A stretch of 64,000 bases of DNA, taken from Volucribacter amazonae (GTDB lineage Bacteria; Pseudomonadota; Gammaproteobacteria; Enterobacterales; Pasteurellaceae). This document shows, in pieces, positions 10,201 through 16,942 of this stretch. Positions within the stretch are counted from its first letter, which is position 1; each line of letters opens with the position of its first letter. A program made the translations under genes and the position numbers. The notes below the pieces were generated by a model. The model saw nothing but the letters and a program-made list of their open reading frames with translations. It ran no database searches and was not told the DNA's origin. Location of the stretch: assembly GCF_029783845.1 (NCBI RefSeq), contig NZ_LWID01000001.1:496001-560000 (forward strand). Direction: 5' to 3'.

Positions 10201-10689
10201 TTATCCTCTCTGTTGTTCTTCATTAGGTTTAACATAAGTAACTTTAACATTGATGATAAGGGGATTTTCTTCTTTTTTGCTACTTTGTACTTTTTGAGGG
10301 GCATTAGCACAAAACTCTTCCAATAGCGTTGTTACTTCTTCAGCAGTCATATCGGGAGAATTGGCTAATTTTCTTTCCAGTTCTAATGCTCTTTCCTCAA
10401 GTTTTTGTTGTCTGATTTGGCTTTCACGTGCTATTTTAGCAAGTTGTTCAGCGTGTTTTTTATTTAGCTCTTGATGAAATTTATAATAATTAATGCCGTA
10501 ATAAATAAGAGTAATAATGATCAGAGGAAGAAATCCCCATAATAAAAACTCGAGATATTCACTTTGTTTTAATACAACAGAATAGACAACAATGCCAATA
10601 AAAAGCAAAGCAACGATAGAAAAACCGATAAAGACACATAAAAAGGCAAAATTCGTTGACTTAAAAAGAAAATCATAGAATTTATCCAT
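10201..10689 (-). CDS. Phage membrane protein with cytoplasmic coiled coil, unknown function
   Basis: A 162-residue protein preceded by AAGGAGAAGAG. Two membrane helices lie at about residues 15-38 and 48-68. A highly charged coiled coil follows (about 72-112, HAEQLAKIARESQIRQQKLE), then an acidic patch and a KVTYVKPNEEQQRG tail. Its stop is 4 bases before the start of the next membrane gene, so the two probably form a pair. No family is recognised. Two adjacent small membrane proteins in a lysogenic-conversion position recall superinfection exclusion genes, but nothing in the sequence proves this. Confidence 0.65.
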   Translation of the reverse strand: MDKFYDFLFKSTNFAFLCVFIGFSIVALLFIGIVVYSVVLKQSEYLEFLLWGFLPLIIITLIYYGINYYKFHQELNKKHAEQLAKIARESQIRQQKLEERALELERKLANSPDMTAEEVTTLLEEFCANAPQKVQSSKKEENPLIINVKVTYVKPNEEQQRG

Positions 10690-10766
10690 TGCTCTTCTCC
10701 TTTGTTTTTTTGATTAGCTTTACTTAACATTAGCAAAGTTTAAATAGTTTATCAATCTCATCTTTA

Positions 10767-10784
10767 ACCGCACCGAAGTGCGGT
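10767..10784 (-). terminator. Paired uptake-signal hairpin after antirepressor 1
   Basis: ACCGCAC and GTGCGGT form a perfect 7-bp stem around the loop CGAA, built from the uptake-signal core. The run of T on the minus strand is weak, so it may only attenuate transcription. It lies between the antirepressor gene and the membrane gene pair. Confidence 0.5.
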
Positions 10785-10801
10785 CGATTTTCAAAAAATT
10801 T

Positions 10802-11731
10802 CTAGTATTTTGCTATCATTCTTACTCTAGGCTTTATTTCCTCTAGTAAGCCATTTTTAATTTGATATTCTCGCAAGTATTTTTCGCCCACATCTAAGAC
10901 AGCATTAAATTCAGCTCTGACATCATAGGCTATGGCGGCAAGATCGTTTCTGGTATAACGATCTATCTTTAATAACTCAAAAAGCGTTCTATGCAGTGTT
11001 TCTGTTTTTTCACCGAGTTTCTTCGCCAAGCGAGTATGTTTCATAATACCGAGAAAAATAGAGTAGGGCAGTTGAATCATCTCTGTATTTTGTTGTTCAA
11101 CGATTAGCTCGCCCTCTAATGGCAACCTTGCCAATAAGCTCACTGCCTCCACAAACTGTTCATCATCAATGTCTTTATAAGACTTACCAAAATGCGTTTT
11201 TAACGCAGACCATTGGGTTATTGCCCCTTTGGCTTGCTTGTCTTTCGGCAACCGTTTTGTGCGATCCATTACCAAATCTTTTAAAAACAGTTGGTGTTCT
11301 TTCGTGAGTTTTTGTGGTTTAATTTCTCTTTTAGCTTCGCCTTTAAACCAATAATCATGTAGAGCTTGGTAGCACTCTTTTTTATATTTAATTAAGGTTT
11401 CTCTAATTTCTAGTTTAACTCTTTTTGTATCAATGCCAAACAACCAACCGTTTAGGTATTGGATTGGTAGGCAAAGTGTTTGTTGTTCTCCACCATTTGA
11501 AGGTGTTGTTATGATGACAACACCTTGCGAAAGCACTTCGTCACGCTTAATTCTTGAATATTGAGCAGCCCAATCTAAACCAATATTTTCACATATAGGA
11601 CGCATAGCAACATAATGAATGTTGTTTTGTTCAATGGTTAAAAGTATTTGGTTGTGGAAATTGACAGTTTTAACTGCACGTTTATGGGTAGAAATGTTTT
11701 GAATTTCTGCTGATAAAGTAGTATTATTCAT
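10802..11731 (-). CDS. P22 Ant-type antirepressor (antirepressor 1)
   Basis: A 309-residue protein whose N-terminal 120 residues match the phage antirepressor N-terminal domain (P22_AR_N): VAMRPICENIGLDWAAQYSRI, LPIQYLNGWLFGIDTKRVK and IKYKKECYQALHDYW. Family members bind and inactivate phage repressors. The C-terminal half (about 150-309) is helical and not recognised. A GGAG ribosome binding site precedes the ATG. Directly upstream lies an Arc-like repressor gene and then a divergent repressor gene, mirroring the P22 immI order arc-ant. A plus-strand hairpin between arc-like and ant could end an antisense RNA. The target is probably the adjacent cleavage-deficient repressor, by inference. 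Confidence 0.88.
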   Translation of the reverse strand: MNNTTLSAEIQNISTHKRAVKTVNFHNQILLTIEQNNIHYVAMRPICENIGLDWAAQYSRIKRDEVLSQGVVIITTPSNGGEQQTLCLPIQYLNGWLFGIDTKRVKLEIRETLIKYKKECYQALHDYWFKGEAKREIKPQKLTKEHQLFLKDLVMDRTKRLPKDKQAKGAITQWSALKTHFGKSYKDIDDEQFVEAVSLLARLPLEGELIVEQQNTEMIQLPYSIFLGIMKHTRLAKKLGEKTETLHRTLFELLKIDRYTRNDLAAIAYDVRAEFNAVLDVGEKYLREYQIKNGLLEEIKPRVRMIAKY

Positions 11732-11733
11732 AA

Positions 11734-11806
11734 TTGAATCTCCTAGATGCTAATTAGAGGTTTCTTCGTAAGCCTTAATGGTTGCCGCCATTAAGGCTTT
11801 CTTATT
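11734..11806 (+). ncRNA. Candidate sar-like antisense RNA covering the ant ribosome binding site
   Basis: On the plus strand TTGAAT (11699-11704), a 17-base spacer and TATTAT (11722-11727) could start an RNA near 11734. The RNA would cross the complement of the ant Shine-Dalgarno (11741-11744) and end at a 12-bp perfect stem (11770-11781 with 11788-11799) followed by TCTTATTTCT. The predicted length is about 72 nt. P22 places its 68-69 nt sar RNA at the same arc-ant junction to block ant translation. The promoter is only moderately good, so this is a hypothesis from position and structure. Confidence 0.4.
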
Positions 11807-11807
11807 T

Positions 11808-11966
11808 CTATGCTTTTGTACTTTCATTTTTCATACATTCTTCTAAACAACGCTGAAGTTCACGTGTTACCGAGCGATAATTCTTTTTAGCCGAATTTTG
11901 TAGCCATTCAACGAGATAAGTGGGTAAGTTTGCAGTAATGTTTTTTTTACTTGTTTTTTCTTTCAT
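11808..11966 (-). CDS. Arc-like ribbon-helix-helix repressor
   Basis: A 52-residue protein beginning MKEKTSKKNITANLPTYLVE. The layout, a short beta strand (NITANLP), helix A (YLVEWLQNSAKKN) and helix B (SVTRELQRCLEECM), fits the Arc/Mnt ribbon-helix-helix fold, in which paired strands enter the DNA major groove. It precedes the antirepressor gene on the same strand with a 76-base gap holding a strong hairpin. In P22 Arc shuts down ant; the same role is inferred here. Its promoter must lie in the 120-base divergent region shared with the plus-strand repressor gene. Confidence 0.75.
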   Translation of the reverse strand: MKEKTSKKNITANLPTYLVEWLQNSAKKNYRSVTRELQRCLEECMKNESTKA

Positions 11967-12086
11967 AGTATTCACCTATAAATTTGTGTTAATATTATAT
12001 AGTCGATCACAATTAAGTAATCAGTAGTAATATTATCATTAAAAAAGATAATTTCAAATAATTTTTTATTTATAAGAGTAATTTTT
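11967..12086. promoter_or_regulatory. Divergent control region between repressor 2 and the arc-like gene
   Basis: A 120-base AT-rich region that must hold both divergent promoters. AATATTAT occurs twice, near 11,990 and 12,030, and an inverted repeat TTATC-9-GATAA lies near 12,035-12,053. These are candidate operators for the repressor or the Arc-like protein; I cannot assign promoter elements with confidence. Confidence 0.45.
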
Positions 12087-12677
12087 ATGCCTTTATTGCC
12101 ATTTAAACAGCTAATAAAAGAAAAGAGGATTAAACTAAATCTAGCCCAAAAAGAGGTTGCATCTCTAACAAATATTACGCCAGCACTGATTTCTAAATAC
12201 GAAAATGGTTTATCTAAACCCCGTATAGAAACTGCAAAACGTATAGCCGAAGTACTACATATTGATTTAGAGACACTTATCAAATCACTTGAACAAAATG
12301 AGACTAGCTTAATTAAAGTACCTTTTTACTTAAGTGAAGACTATGACTCAGATTATTTTCATATTGCAGATGATATGTTACCTAAACATATAGATTCAAA
12401 GAATTTATTAGCTTACTACTATAAAGGTGATGCTATGGCACCTTTATTCCAAGACGGAGACATTTTACTGATTGATAAATCAGATACAAAAATCACTCTA
12501 AATTCAGCATGCTTAATTGAAATCGAGGATTATTGTGGAGTAAAACTTGTTAGCTATAATGATTTTGCTAAAGAGTATATTCTCAGCTCCGTCAATGAAA
12601 ACTATCTACCAATATATATGAATAAAGGCAAAGTGAACATCATTGGTCGTGTTATTTGGTTTAGTCGATTTTTGTAA
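12087..12677 (+). CDS. Second phage repressor, HTH plus S24-like domain lacking the catalytic serine
   Basis: A 196-residue CI-type repressor. The N-terminal XRE helix-turn-helix spans about residues 8-62 (LAQKEVASLTNITPALISKY). The C-terminal part has the S24 peptidase fold, with GDAMAPLFQDGDILLID where active members read GDSM-P: the serine codon position is GCT, alanine. The lysine partner is still present (GVKLV). No clear Ala-Gly cleavage site is seen in the linker. The protein should still dimerise and bind DNA but not self-cleave after RecA activation, so SOS alone should not remove it. It is divergent from an arc-ant pair, the likely alternative route of inactivation. Confidence 0.85.
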   Translation: MPLLPFKQLIKEKRIKLNLAQKEVASLTNITPALISKYENGLSKPRIETAKRIAEVLHIDLETLIKSLEQNETSLIKVPFYLSEDYDSDYFHIADDMLPKHIDSKNLLAYYYKGDAMAPLFQDGDILLIDKSDTKITLNSACLIEIEDYCGVKLVSYNDFAKEYILSSVNENYLPIYMNKGKVNIIGRVIWFSRFL

Positions 12678-12776
12678 ATTACTTATTTTTTCCACCTACC
12701 TTTACTTGATGTTTTGGTGTATACTTAATCAAAATTGCTCCTTAGTTGCTAAACTTGGATAAGGGGTAAAAGAAAA

Positions 12777-12803
12777 CCCCCGATTGTTTGCCGTAATCGG
12801 GGT
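12777..12803. terminator. Bidirectional terminator between repressor 2 and antirepressor 2
   Basis: CCCCGATT pairs with AATCGGGG. T-rich tracts follow on both strands, so it can end the plus-strand repressor transcript and also minus-strand read-in. Confidence 0.8.
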
Positions 12804-12845
12804 TTGTTTTTTATTACGATAACAAGGAGTTAGTTGTCAATGCTT

Positions 12846-13364
12846 TTAAATTGGCATAAATAGCTCCATTTGTTTAATCTGTAAAAACTCAATCTCTAAC
12901 ATTGCTTTCTCTTGCTTTCTTTTATTTAGCAATCGACCAGCTTCACTCCCCCGTTCTTTTGATTCTAAGTCCTTTTGTTTCCATTCTAATAATTTATTCT
13001 TAACCTCATCACGTCTAGCTACGCCTAGCGTCCAGTAATCCCATAAAGCTAAGAAACATTCTTCCTGATATTCCTCTAAGCGTGTTTTTAAATCCGAACG
13101 CACTTTGTTAGGATTAATTGAAAATAGCCAGCCGTTTAGCTTTTTGATGGGGATACAAAGCATTTCATATTTCTTGCCATCTTTCCCTGTTGTGGTGATA
13201 TGACCACAACTGAATTTACCAGACTGATAGATTAATTTTCTATGTTGAGACTTCCAATCAAGTCCAATCCCTTCAACAATCTCACGCATAGCAACATAGG
13301 CTACGCCATTGTTATCCACTAATGTGATTTGTTGTCCTAAAAATTCTGCTTTTAATGTTTCCAT
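12846..13364 (-). CDS. Second P22 Ant-type antirepressor, short form
   Basis: A 172-residue protein with a P22_AR_N-type N-terminal domain (VAMREIVEGIGLDWKSQHRK, CIPIKKLNGWLFSINPNKVR, LEEYQEECFLALWDYW) resembling antirepressor 1 segment by segment. After residue 115 it has a short charged coiled coil in place of the longer C-terminal part of antirepressor 1. It lies between two terminators and convergent to the repressor gene, so it is an independent unit. The short form could be a distinct antirepressor or a dominant-negative partner; the sequence does not decide. Confidence 0.82.
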   Translation of the reverse strand: METLKAEFLGQQITLVDNNGVAYVAMREIVEGIGLDWKSQHRKLIYQSGKFSCGHITTTGKDGKKYEMLCIPIKKLNGWLFSINPNKVRSDLKTRLEEYQEECFLALWDYWTLGVARRDEVKNKLLEWKQKDLESKERGSEAGRLLNKRKQEKAMLEIEFLQIKQMELFMPI

Positions 13365-13391
13365 ATGATATGCCTCTTGGGTTTTAGATAA

Positions 13392-13420
13392 TAAAAAACC
13401 CGACCATTTCTGATCGGGTT
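13392..13420 (-). terminator. Intrinsic terminator upstream of antirepressor 2
   Basis: On the minus strand AACCCGA pairs with TCGGGTT and is followed by TTTTTATT. It blocks read-in from the Bro region into antirepressor 2. Confidence 0.75.
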
Positions 13421-13494
13421 GTATTGCCTACAACAAATCTACCTTTACAGGCTTGGTATCTACCAATTTAAAGCTGTCTGAGGATTTTGGATAA

Positions 13495-13523
13495 TAAAAA
13501 ACCGCTCCTAAAATAAGAGCGGT
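13495..13523 (-). terminator. Intrinsic terminator after the Bro pseudogene
   Basis: ACCGCTC and GAGCGGT form a 7-bp stem followed on the minus strand by a run of T. It ends the Bro transcript 18 bases after its stop. Confidence 0.8.
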
Positions 13524-13540
13524 CGATTTTGGGGAAGTTT

Positions 13541-14212
13541 TTAGAAATCCGTTTTATTAATAAGCTGTCGGTTTGGGCAGATACATGGAATTACCCTTGT
13601 CCAGTTAAGTTCTTTAGAATTAACAAAAGGACGTATCAGCCGTTGTAGCGTTTGTTGGGTATTTTCGTATTGTCGGCGATATTCGTGGTGGTGGCTGTAC
13701 ACCTTGCCTTTAAATCGTGAGCCTAATGCTTCTAGTGGCTCGATAAGTTCGCCAAGTAGTTCGTTCATTTGTTTATGTCCGAACCATAACCAAGCCAATT
13801 GTTGTAATTCATATTCAGTGAATTTGAATGTATAGGTAGGCTCTGGTTTGGGTAAGGGGAGTTGCTGTTATTGCTGAATACTATACCGCCCTGTTTGGCG
13901 GATTTGCGGGATCACTTCTTCAAAAATCCAGTCTTGGAATTTTACCGCTTCTGCTTTGCGTGATTTGAAAATCACTCGATATAAATTAGGTTCGTTAATG
14001 AATGTAATTTCATTCTTTCTGCCCTTACTATCGACACTATACATTAAATGTATACCGTCATTTTTTAAGTTAAATCTCAATGGGTTAGCATTTTGAATAT
14101 CCAAAACCTGAGCGACATCAGTTAAACAAAATAATGGTTCTTTGTTTTTAATTTCAATACGGATAGGGGTGTTATTAAAATTAAAAGTTTGAAATGAAAT
14201 TTGATTAGACAT
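13541..14212 (-). pseudogene. Bro-type antirepressor broken by an in-frame nonsense codon
   Basis: The frame starts at ATG 14212 (GGAGACTAAT ribosome binding site) with a Bro-N domain (PLFCLTDVAQVLDIQNANPL, FINEPNLYRVIFKSRKAEAV). It stops at TAA 13868-13870, right after YSIQQ. The same frame then continues open to 13541 and encodes a C-terminal domain almost identical to that of the intact paralogue at 40542-41234 (LRRQYENTQQT-type region, WTRVIPCICPNRQLINKTDF). In the paralogue the equivalent codon is CAA, so a C-to-T change explains the break. A 119-residue Bro-N fragment may still be made. Upstream lie a promoter, a terminator and a C4-like RNA. Confidence 0.88.
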
Positions 14213-14259
14213 ATTAGTCTCCTTGTATTTTGCGAAATTTGTACCCAACACATAAGGGG

Positions 14260-14338
14260 TGCCAAGAGGTTCGCAAGCTGCAAGAAGTCAGCTGGAGTTA
14301 TTCCCCTTTCGGGTATTGTATTCCTCGCCCTCTCGGCA
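14260..14338 (-). ncRNA. C4-like antisense RNA upstream of the Bro pseudogene
   Basis: A 79-nt segment closed by TGCCGAGAGG pairing with CCTCTTGGCA (10 bp, one wobble). It contains the conserved core AATACAATACCCGAAAGG with a CCC-GAAA-GGG mini-hairpin. An internal TTGCGAA (14270-14276) is complementary to TTCGCAA in the leader of the Bro gene (14230-14236), just ahead of its ribosome binding site. The second copy at 40421-40500 keeps the core and the fold but with different stem bases. Phage P1 C4 RNA is about 77 nt, lies upstream of ant and pairs with the ant leader; assignment to this family is by structure and context. Confidence 0.72.
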
Positions 14339-14410
14339 TTGATTTTTTATTACCGTTTTTTACTCTAAAATTGACTGGAAAGAGAAAAGGAAAAGTCAAA
14401 TTCTAGATAC

Positions 14411-14439
14411 AAAAAAACCGCATAGGATTTCGGTTGCGG
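14411..14439 (-). terminator. Terminator between promoter and C4-like RNA
   Basis: On the minus strand CCGCA pairs with TGCGG and is followed by seven T. The adjacent sequence AAGCGGTAATCCGC matches that before the C4-like RNA at 40.4 kb, so the promoter-terminator-C4 layout is conserved between copies. Confidence 0.65.
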
Positions 14440-14478
14440 ATTACCGCTTCTTGTTAAGGCTGCGACACCTTGTTGATG

Positions 14479-14507
14479 ATAATAATGAAATGAGGGTTGG
14501 TTGTCAA
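14479..14507 (-). promoter_or_regulatory. Sigma-70 promoter for the C4/Bro unit
   Basis: On the minus strand a perfect TTGACA (14502-14507), a 17-base spacer and TATTAT (14479-14484). It drives the terminator, C4-like RNA and Bro pseudogene and matches the TTGACA promoter of the intact unit at 40305. Confidence 0.75.
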
Positions 14508-14566
14508 ATAAAATCCCCTGCTAATTTTCATTAGTAGGGGCGCTATTCTAAGATATTACTGAGGAA

Positions 14567-14878
14567 TTATTTATCCAAACACTGATATTGAATAGTCACT
14601 AAAAAAAGAGCGCATCCGCCAAATCCACCAAAGCGAGTACATATTTGTTTTTGCCCACCAAATTTTTCAGCATTTTCATATCCCCAAGCAGAACATCTTT
14701 TTTTGGCAAGTTCTAGCCCTTTTTCTTCATTGATTATAGGGGTTTCAAATGGCGAATGTTCAAAAGATAATTCAATTGTACCATCTGCCTTGCTTCCACC
14801 AGTGGCAACAAGCTCTTTATTAACAGAACAACCCGCTAGCACAGCACTAATTAATCCAATTACCAATAATTTTTTCAT
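14567..14878 (-). CDS. YecR-like lipoprotein
   Basis: A 103-residue lipoprotein. The signal peptide ends in the lipobox LAGC (Cys at about residue 17), and the mature part (KELVATGGSKADGTIELSFE) strongly resembles YecR-type lipoproteins, often carried as extra genes by phages. Three further cysteines near the C-terminus (RCSAW, ICTRF, GGCALF) could form a disulfide. An AGGA-type site precedes the ATG. It lies alone between the tail chaperone genes and the Bro region, with gaps of about 100 bases on the upstream side and 350 on the other. Expression in the lysogen could change the host envelope; the function is not known. Confidence 0.8.
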   Translation of the reverse strand: MKKLLVIGLISAVLAGCSVNKELVATGGSKADGTIELSFEHSPFETPIINEEKGLELAKKRCSAWGYENAEKFGGQKQICTRFGGFGGCALFLVTIQYQCLDK

Positions 14879-14981
14879 AGATCCTCCGTAAATATTTCGG
14901 AAGTAATTAAATCATATTTACAGACAGCTTACAATAAATAAAGATCACTTTCATTTGATGAATAAAAATGATTGAATTACT

Positions 14982-15673
14982 CTAACGACTCGCCAAAAAC
15001 ACCTCTGAACCATCGTCAAAGACTTGCTCTTGTGTTTGTTCTGACGTTGTAGGGAAAAAAGGCATAAACTCACTAAGCTTGGACGAAGATTTTTTTGGAT
15101 CGCTGTTGATCATCGCTAATAAATGGCTAATTTGAGCGGTGCGGTAATCTTCTCGCCAAAGCCCAAAGGGTTGTTGTTGATAAAAGAGTTGGTATTCTTG
15201 CAAGTGGCTTTCTGGCATTTGCTCAATTTCAGCCAATGTTTTTCCCAACGCAAGTGAGAGGGTTAATTGGAACTTGCGTCGGGTGGTGAGTTTTTTACTT
15301 GTTCCTCAGCAAGAGCTTCGCTTAGTTGTTCAAAAACACTTTTGTCCAATTGGCTTAGTGCGTTGAGATCATCAAGGTTGTTATGATCGAACAATTTTAC
15401 CCCCTGTTGATCGCAAAGACGTAGGGCGAGGGTTCTGGCTAAGGTGTATGGATCATAAACTTGAGCTAGCTGTTTGCTTAGCTGTTCCTCATTATCAAAA
15501 TCAAGCTCTATGCCTTGTTGTTGAGCAATTTGAATAAGGCGTTGTTGTTGTCCGTAAAGATGTTCATTAACTTCGCCAACAGTTAATTCTCGGATAAAAT
15601 ATTCTGCACCATCTATGTTGAGTGCTTTTAATTTCGGCTTAGTCGCTAGTAGTAATTCTCGATTACCTTTCAT
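14982..15673 (-). CDS. Tail assembly chaperone GT, made by -1 ribosomal frameshift
   Basis: A fusion of about 230 residues made when ribosomes slip at A AAA AAC (15290-15296) near the 3' end of G. After the shift the frame reads KKLTTRRKFQLTLSLALGKT and runs into the T domain (LAEIEQMPESHLQEYQLFYQ) to the stop at 14982. The T part has no convincing start of its own; the TTG near 15248 lacks a ribosome binding site. In lambda the G to GT ratio is needed for tape measure folding and tail assembly. The slippery heptamer is in the correct phase, which makes this call strong. Confidence 0.9.
15263..15673 (-). CDS. G: Tail assembly chaperone G
   Basis: A 136-residue lambda gpG-like tail chaperone, the main product of the G/GT pair. 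It starts MKGNRELLLATKPKLKALNI and has a long acidic helical body ending NSPPDASSN. Its last 16 codons contain the slip site that yields GT. It should coat the tape measure protein during tail assembly and be absent from virions. The place in the map fits, although in lambda gene H follows directly, while here 5 kb of accessory genes separate GT from H. Confidence 0.9.
   Translation of the reverse strand: MKGNRELLLATKPKLKALNIDGAEYFIRELTVGEVNEHLYGQQQRLIQIAQQQGIELDFDNEEQLSKQLAQVYDPYTLARTLALRLCDQQGVKLFDHNNLDDLNALSQLDKSVFEQLSEALAEEQVKNSPPDASSN
15290..15296 (-). promoter_or_regulatory. Slippery heptamer A AAA AAC for -1 frameshifting
   Basis: Read in the G frame as GTA AAA AAC, a canonical X XXY YYZ slip site. 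The -1 frame continues without a stop for about 100 codons into T, as in lambda-like tail chaperones. Confidence 0.92.
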
Positions 15674-15683
15674 CGTATTTTCC

Positions 15684-16214
15684 TTATTGATTGGTTAAAA
15701 GTGGGAGTTCAATTTGCATTTTGTTTTCAAATACTTTTAGTGTTGCTTCAAGTAATGGCTTTTTCTCTTTCCATTGATTTAGCCCTTGTCCACAAAGACT
15801 AGCAAATTTCTGTTCGGCTTTATGTTCAAGACATAACGCATTATATTTATGTATTAAGCTATAACCTTCTTGTTGTAATTTTTCACGCATGAGATCAAAT
15901 GCTTTGATAAATTCCACTTTAAATTTCATTGCTTTTTTTGTTCTATAACCCATCACTAAGAGTAAAAAACCATTTTTAGTCATTTGATACATTGGTTGTT
16001 TTCGTCCCCATTCATCAATATAGGTGGTCTCCTCAAAATTGAGGAGAGCAAATTCTCCACAATCTTGTTCAATAATGAGAGCTTTAATATCACGAATAAT
16101 ATTATCGTGCCGTTTACCAAATACTGTTGCGATATGACGAGATGTGGTAACGATACGTTGTTTCTCATTAACCTTTAGAAATTGTTCAAAGTTTTCTATT
16201 TTTTGCAGTGTCAT
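15684..16214 (-). CDS. Rha-type phage regulatory protein within the tail operon
   Basis: A 176-residue protein starting at ATG 16214 (GGAGATT ribosome binding site; the longer frame upstream lacks one). The N-terminal 110 residues are an Rha domain: TSRHIATVFGKRHDNIIRDI, then MTKNGFLLLVMGYRTKKAMK and FKVEFIKAFDLM. The C-terminal 60 residues are helical. Rha proteins are lysogeny-linked regulators, first seen as interfering with phage growth in hosts lacking IHF. Placement between V and G, with a terminator directly upstream, shows it is an inserted accessory gene. Confidence 0.85.
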   Translation of the reverse strand: MTLQKIENFEQFLKVNEKQRIVTTSRHIATVFGKRHDNIIRDIKALIIEQDCGEFALLNFEETTYIDEWGRKQPMYQMTKNGFLLLVMGYRTKKAMKFKVEFIKAFDLMREKLQQEGYSLIHKYNALCLEHKAEQKFASLCGQGLNQWKEKKPLLEATLKVFENKMQIELPLLTNQ

Positions 16215-16241
16215 TTTTAATCTCCTTGGATTTTTGATAAT

Positions 16242-16270
16242 AAAAAACCGTATGCTTTGCCACATACGGT
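16242..16270 (-). terminator. Intrinsic terminator between tail tube gene V and the Rha gene
   Basis: ACCGTATG and CATACGGT form an 8-bp stem followed by a T run on the minus strand. Late transcripts must be antiterminated to pass it. Confidence 0.82.
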
Positions 16271-16288
16271 ATTTAACGAATTATGCTG

Positions 16289-16939
16289 TTAACTAACAGG
16301 CAATAAATAATCTCTTGTTGCTTGTTTAATGGTTACGCCACTTTCAAACTTGCCTTTGACTTCGCCACTAATGTTGGCACTGGTTTGGATAAAGCCGGTG
16401 CCGTAAAGCGAACCTTGTTGTTCTTTGAAGACGATTAAATAAGGGAAAGTTTGTTTGCCATAGAATTTTTTGCGTAAATCCGCTTGCATGGTGGTGGCTG
16501 GGGCATAGAAAAAGGTCAGTTTTACTGAGCCATATTCAATATCCCCCGGTTCGGTTTCAGTACCTTCGCTACACATTGTCGTCACATCTTCTTCGGTAAG
16601 GGTGTCACCGTCTTTTTCAATGTTTTTAATGGCACAGAAATTGGATGACCATTTGACTTTTTCAATGGTGGCATTTTTGAAATCGGTAGGTTGGTCTTTG
16701 TCACGCCAATCTACTTCATCAGCCAAGGTAATGACTTCGCTTGCCACGGATTTAACAGGATAGTAGCCATCTAACGAACCAAGTCCGCTAATTTTGATCG
16801 CATCGCCTGCTTTTAAACCATTGGAGGCAACGGTTACGGTGGGCGTTGCAATGGTGCAAGCAGTGATTTTCTTACTGGCTTCTAAGCCAATGCCGAGATA
16901 AAATTTTGTTCCTTGAAAGGGGGTAGTTTTAGTTGCCAT
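16289..16939 (-). CDS. V: Major tail tube protein V
   Basis: A 216-residue lambda gpV-like tail tube protein that stacks as hexamers into the non-contractile tail. It begins MATKTTPFQGTKFYLGIG and is mostly beta-rich, with the family stretch GSVKLTFFYAPATTMQADLR and a C-terminus KGKFESGVTIKQATRDYLL. It is shorter than lambda gpV (246), whose C-terminal Ig-like domain seems to be missing here. It is preceded by U and followed by a terminator and the Rha gene. Confidence 0.9.
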   Translation of the reverse strand: MATKTTPFQGTKFYLGIGLEASKKITACTIATPTVTVASNGLKAGDAIKISGLGSLDGYYPVKSVASEVITLADEVDWRDKDQPTDFKNATIEKVKWSSNFCAIKNIEKDGDTLTEEDVTTMCSEGTETEPGDIEYGSVKLTFFYAPATTMQADLRKKFYGKQTFPYLIVFKEQQGSLYGTGFIQTSANISGEVKGKFESGVTIKQATRDYLLPVS

Positions 16940-16942
16940 AAT

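Noticed and set aside
11972..12283. Minus-strand frame of 103 codons
   Set aside because: It is antisense to the repressor's HTH region and crosses the divergent promoter region; it has no family resemblance.
13380..13500. Possible third C4-like RNA upstream of antirepressor 2
   Set aside because: Short stems (TTGGT/ACCAA) exist, but the conserved AATACAATACC-GAAA core is missing.
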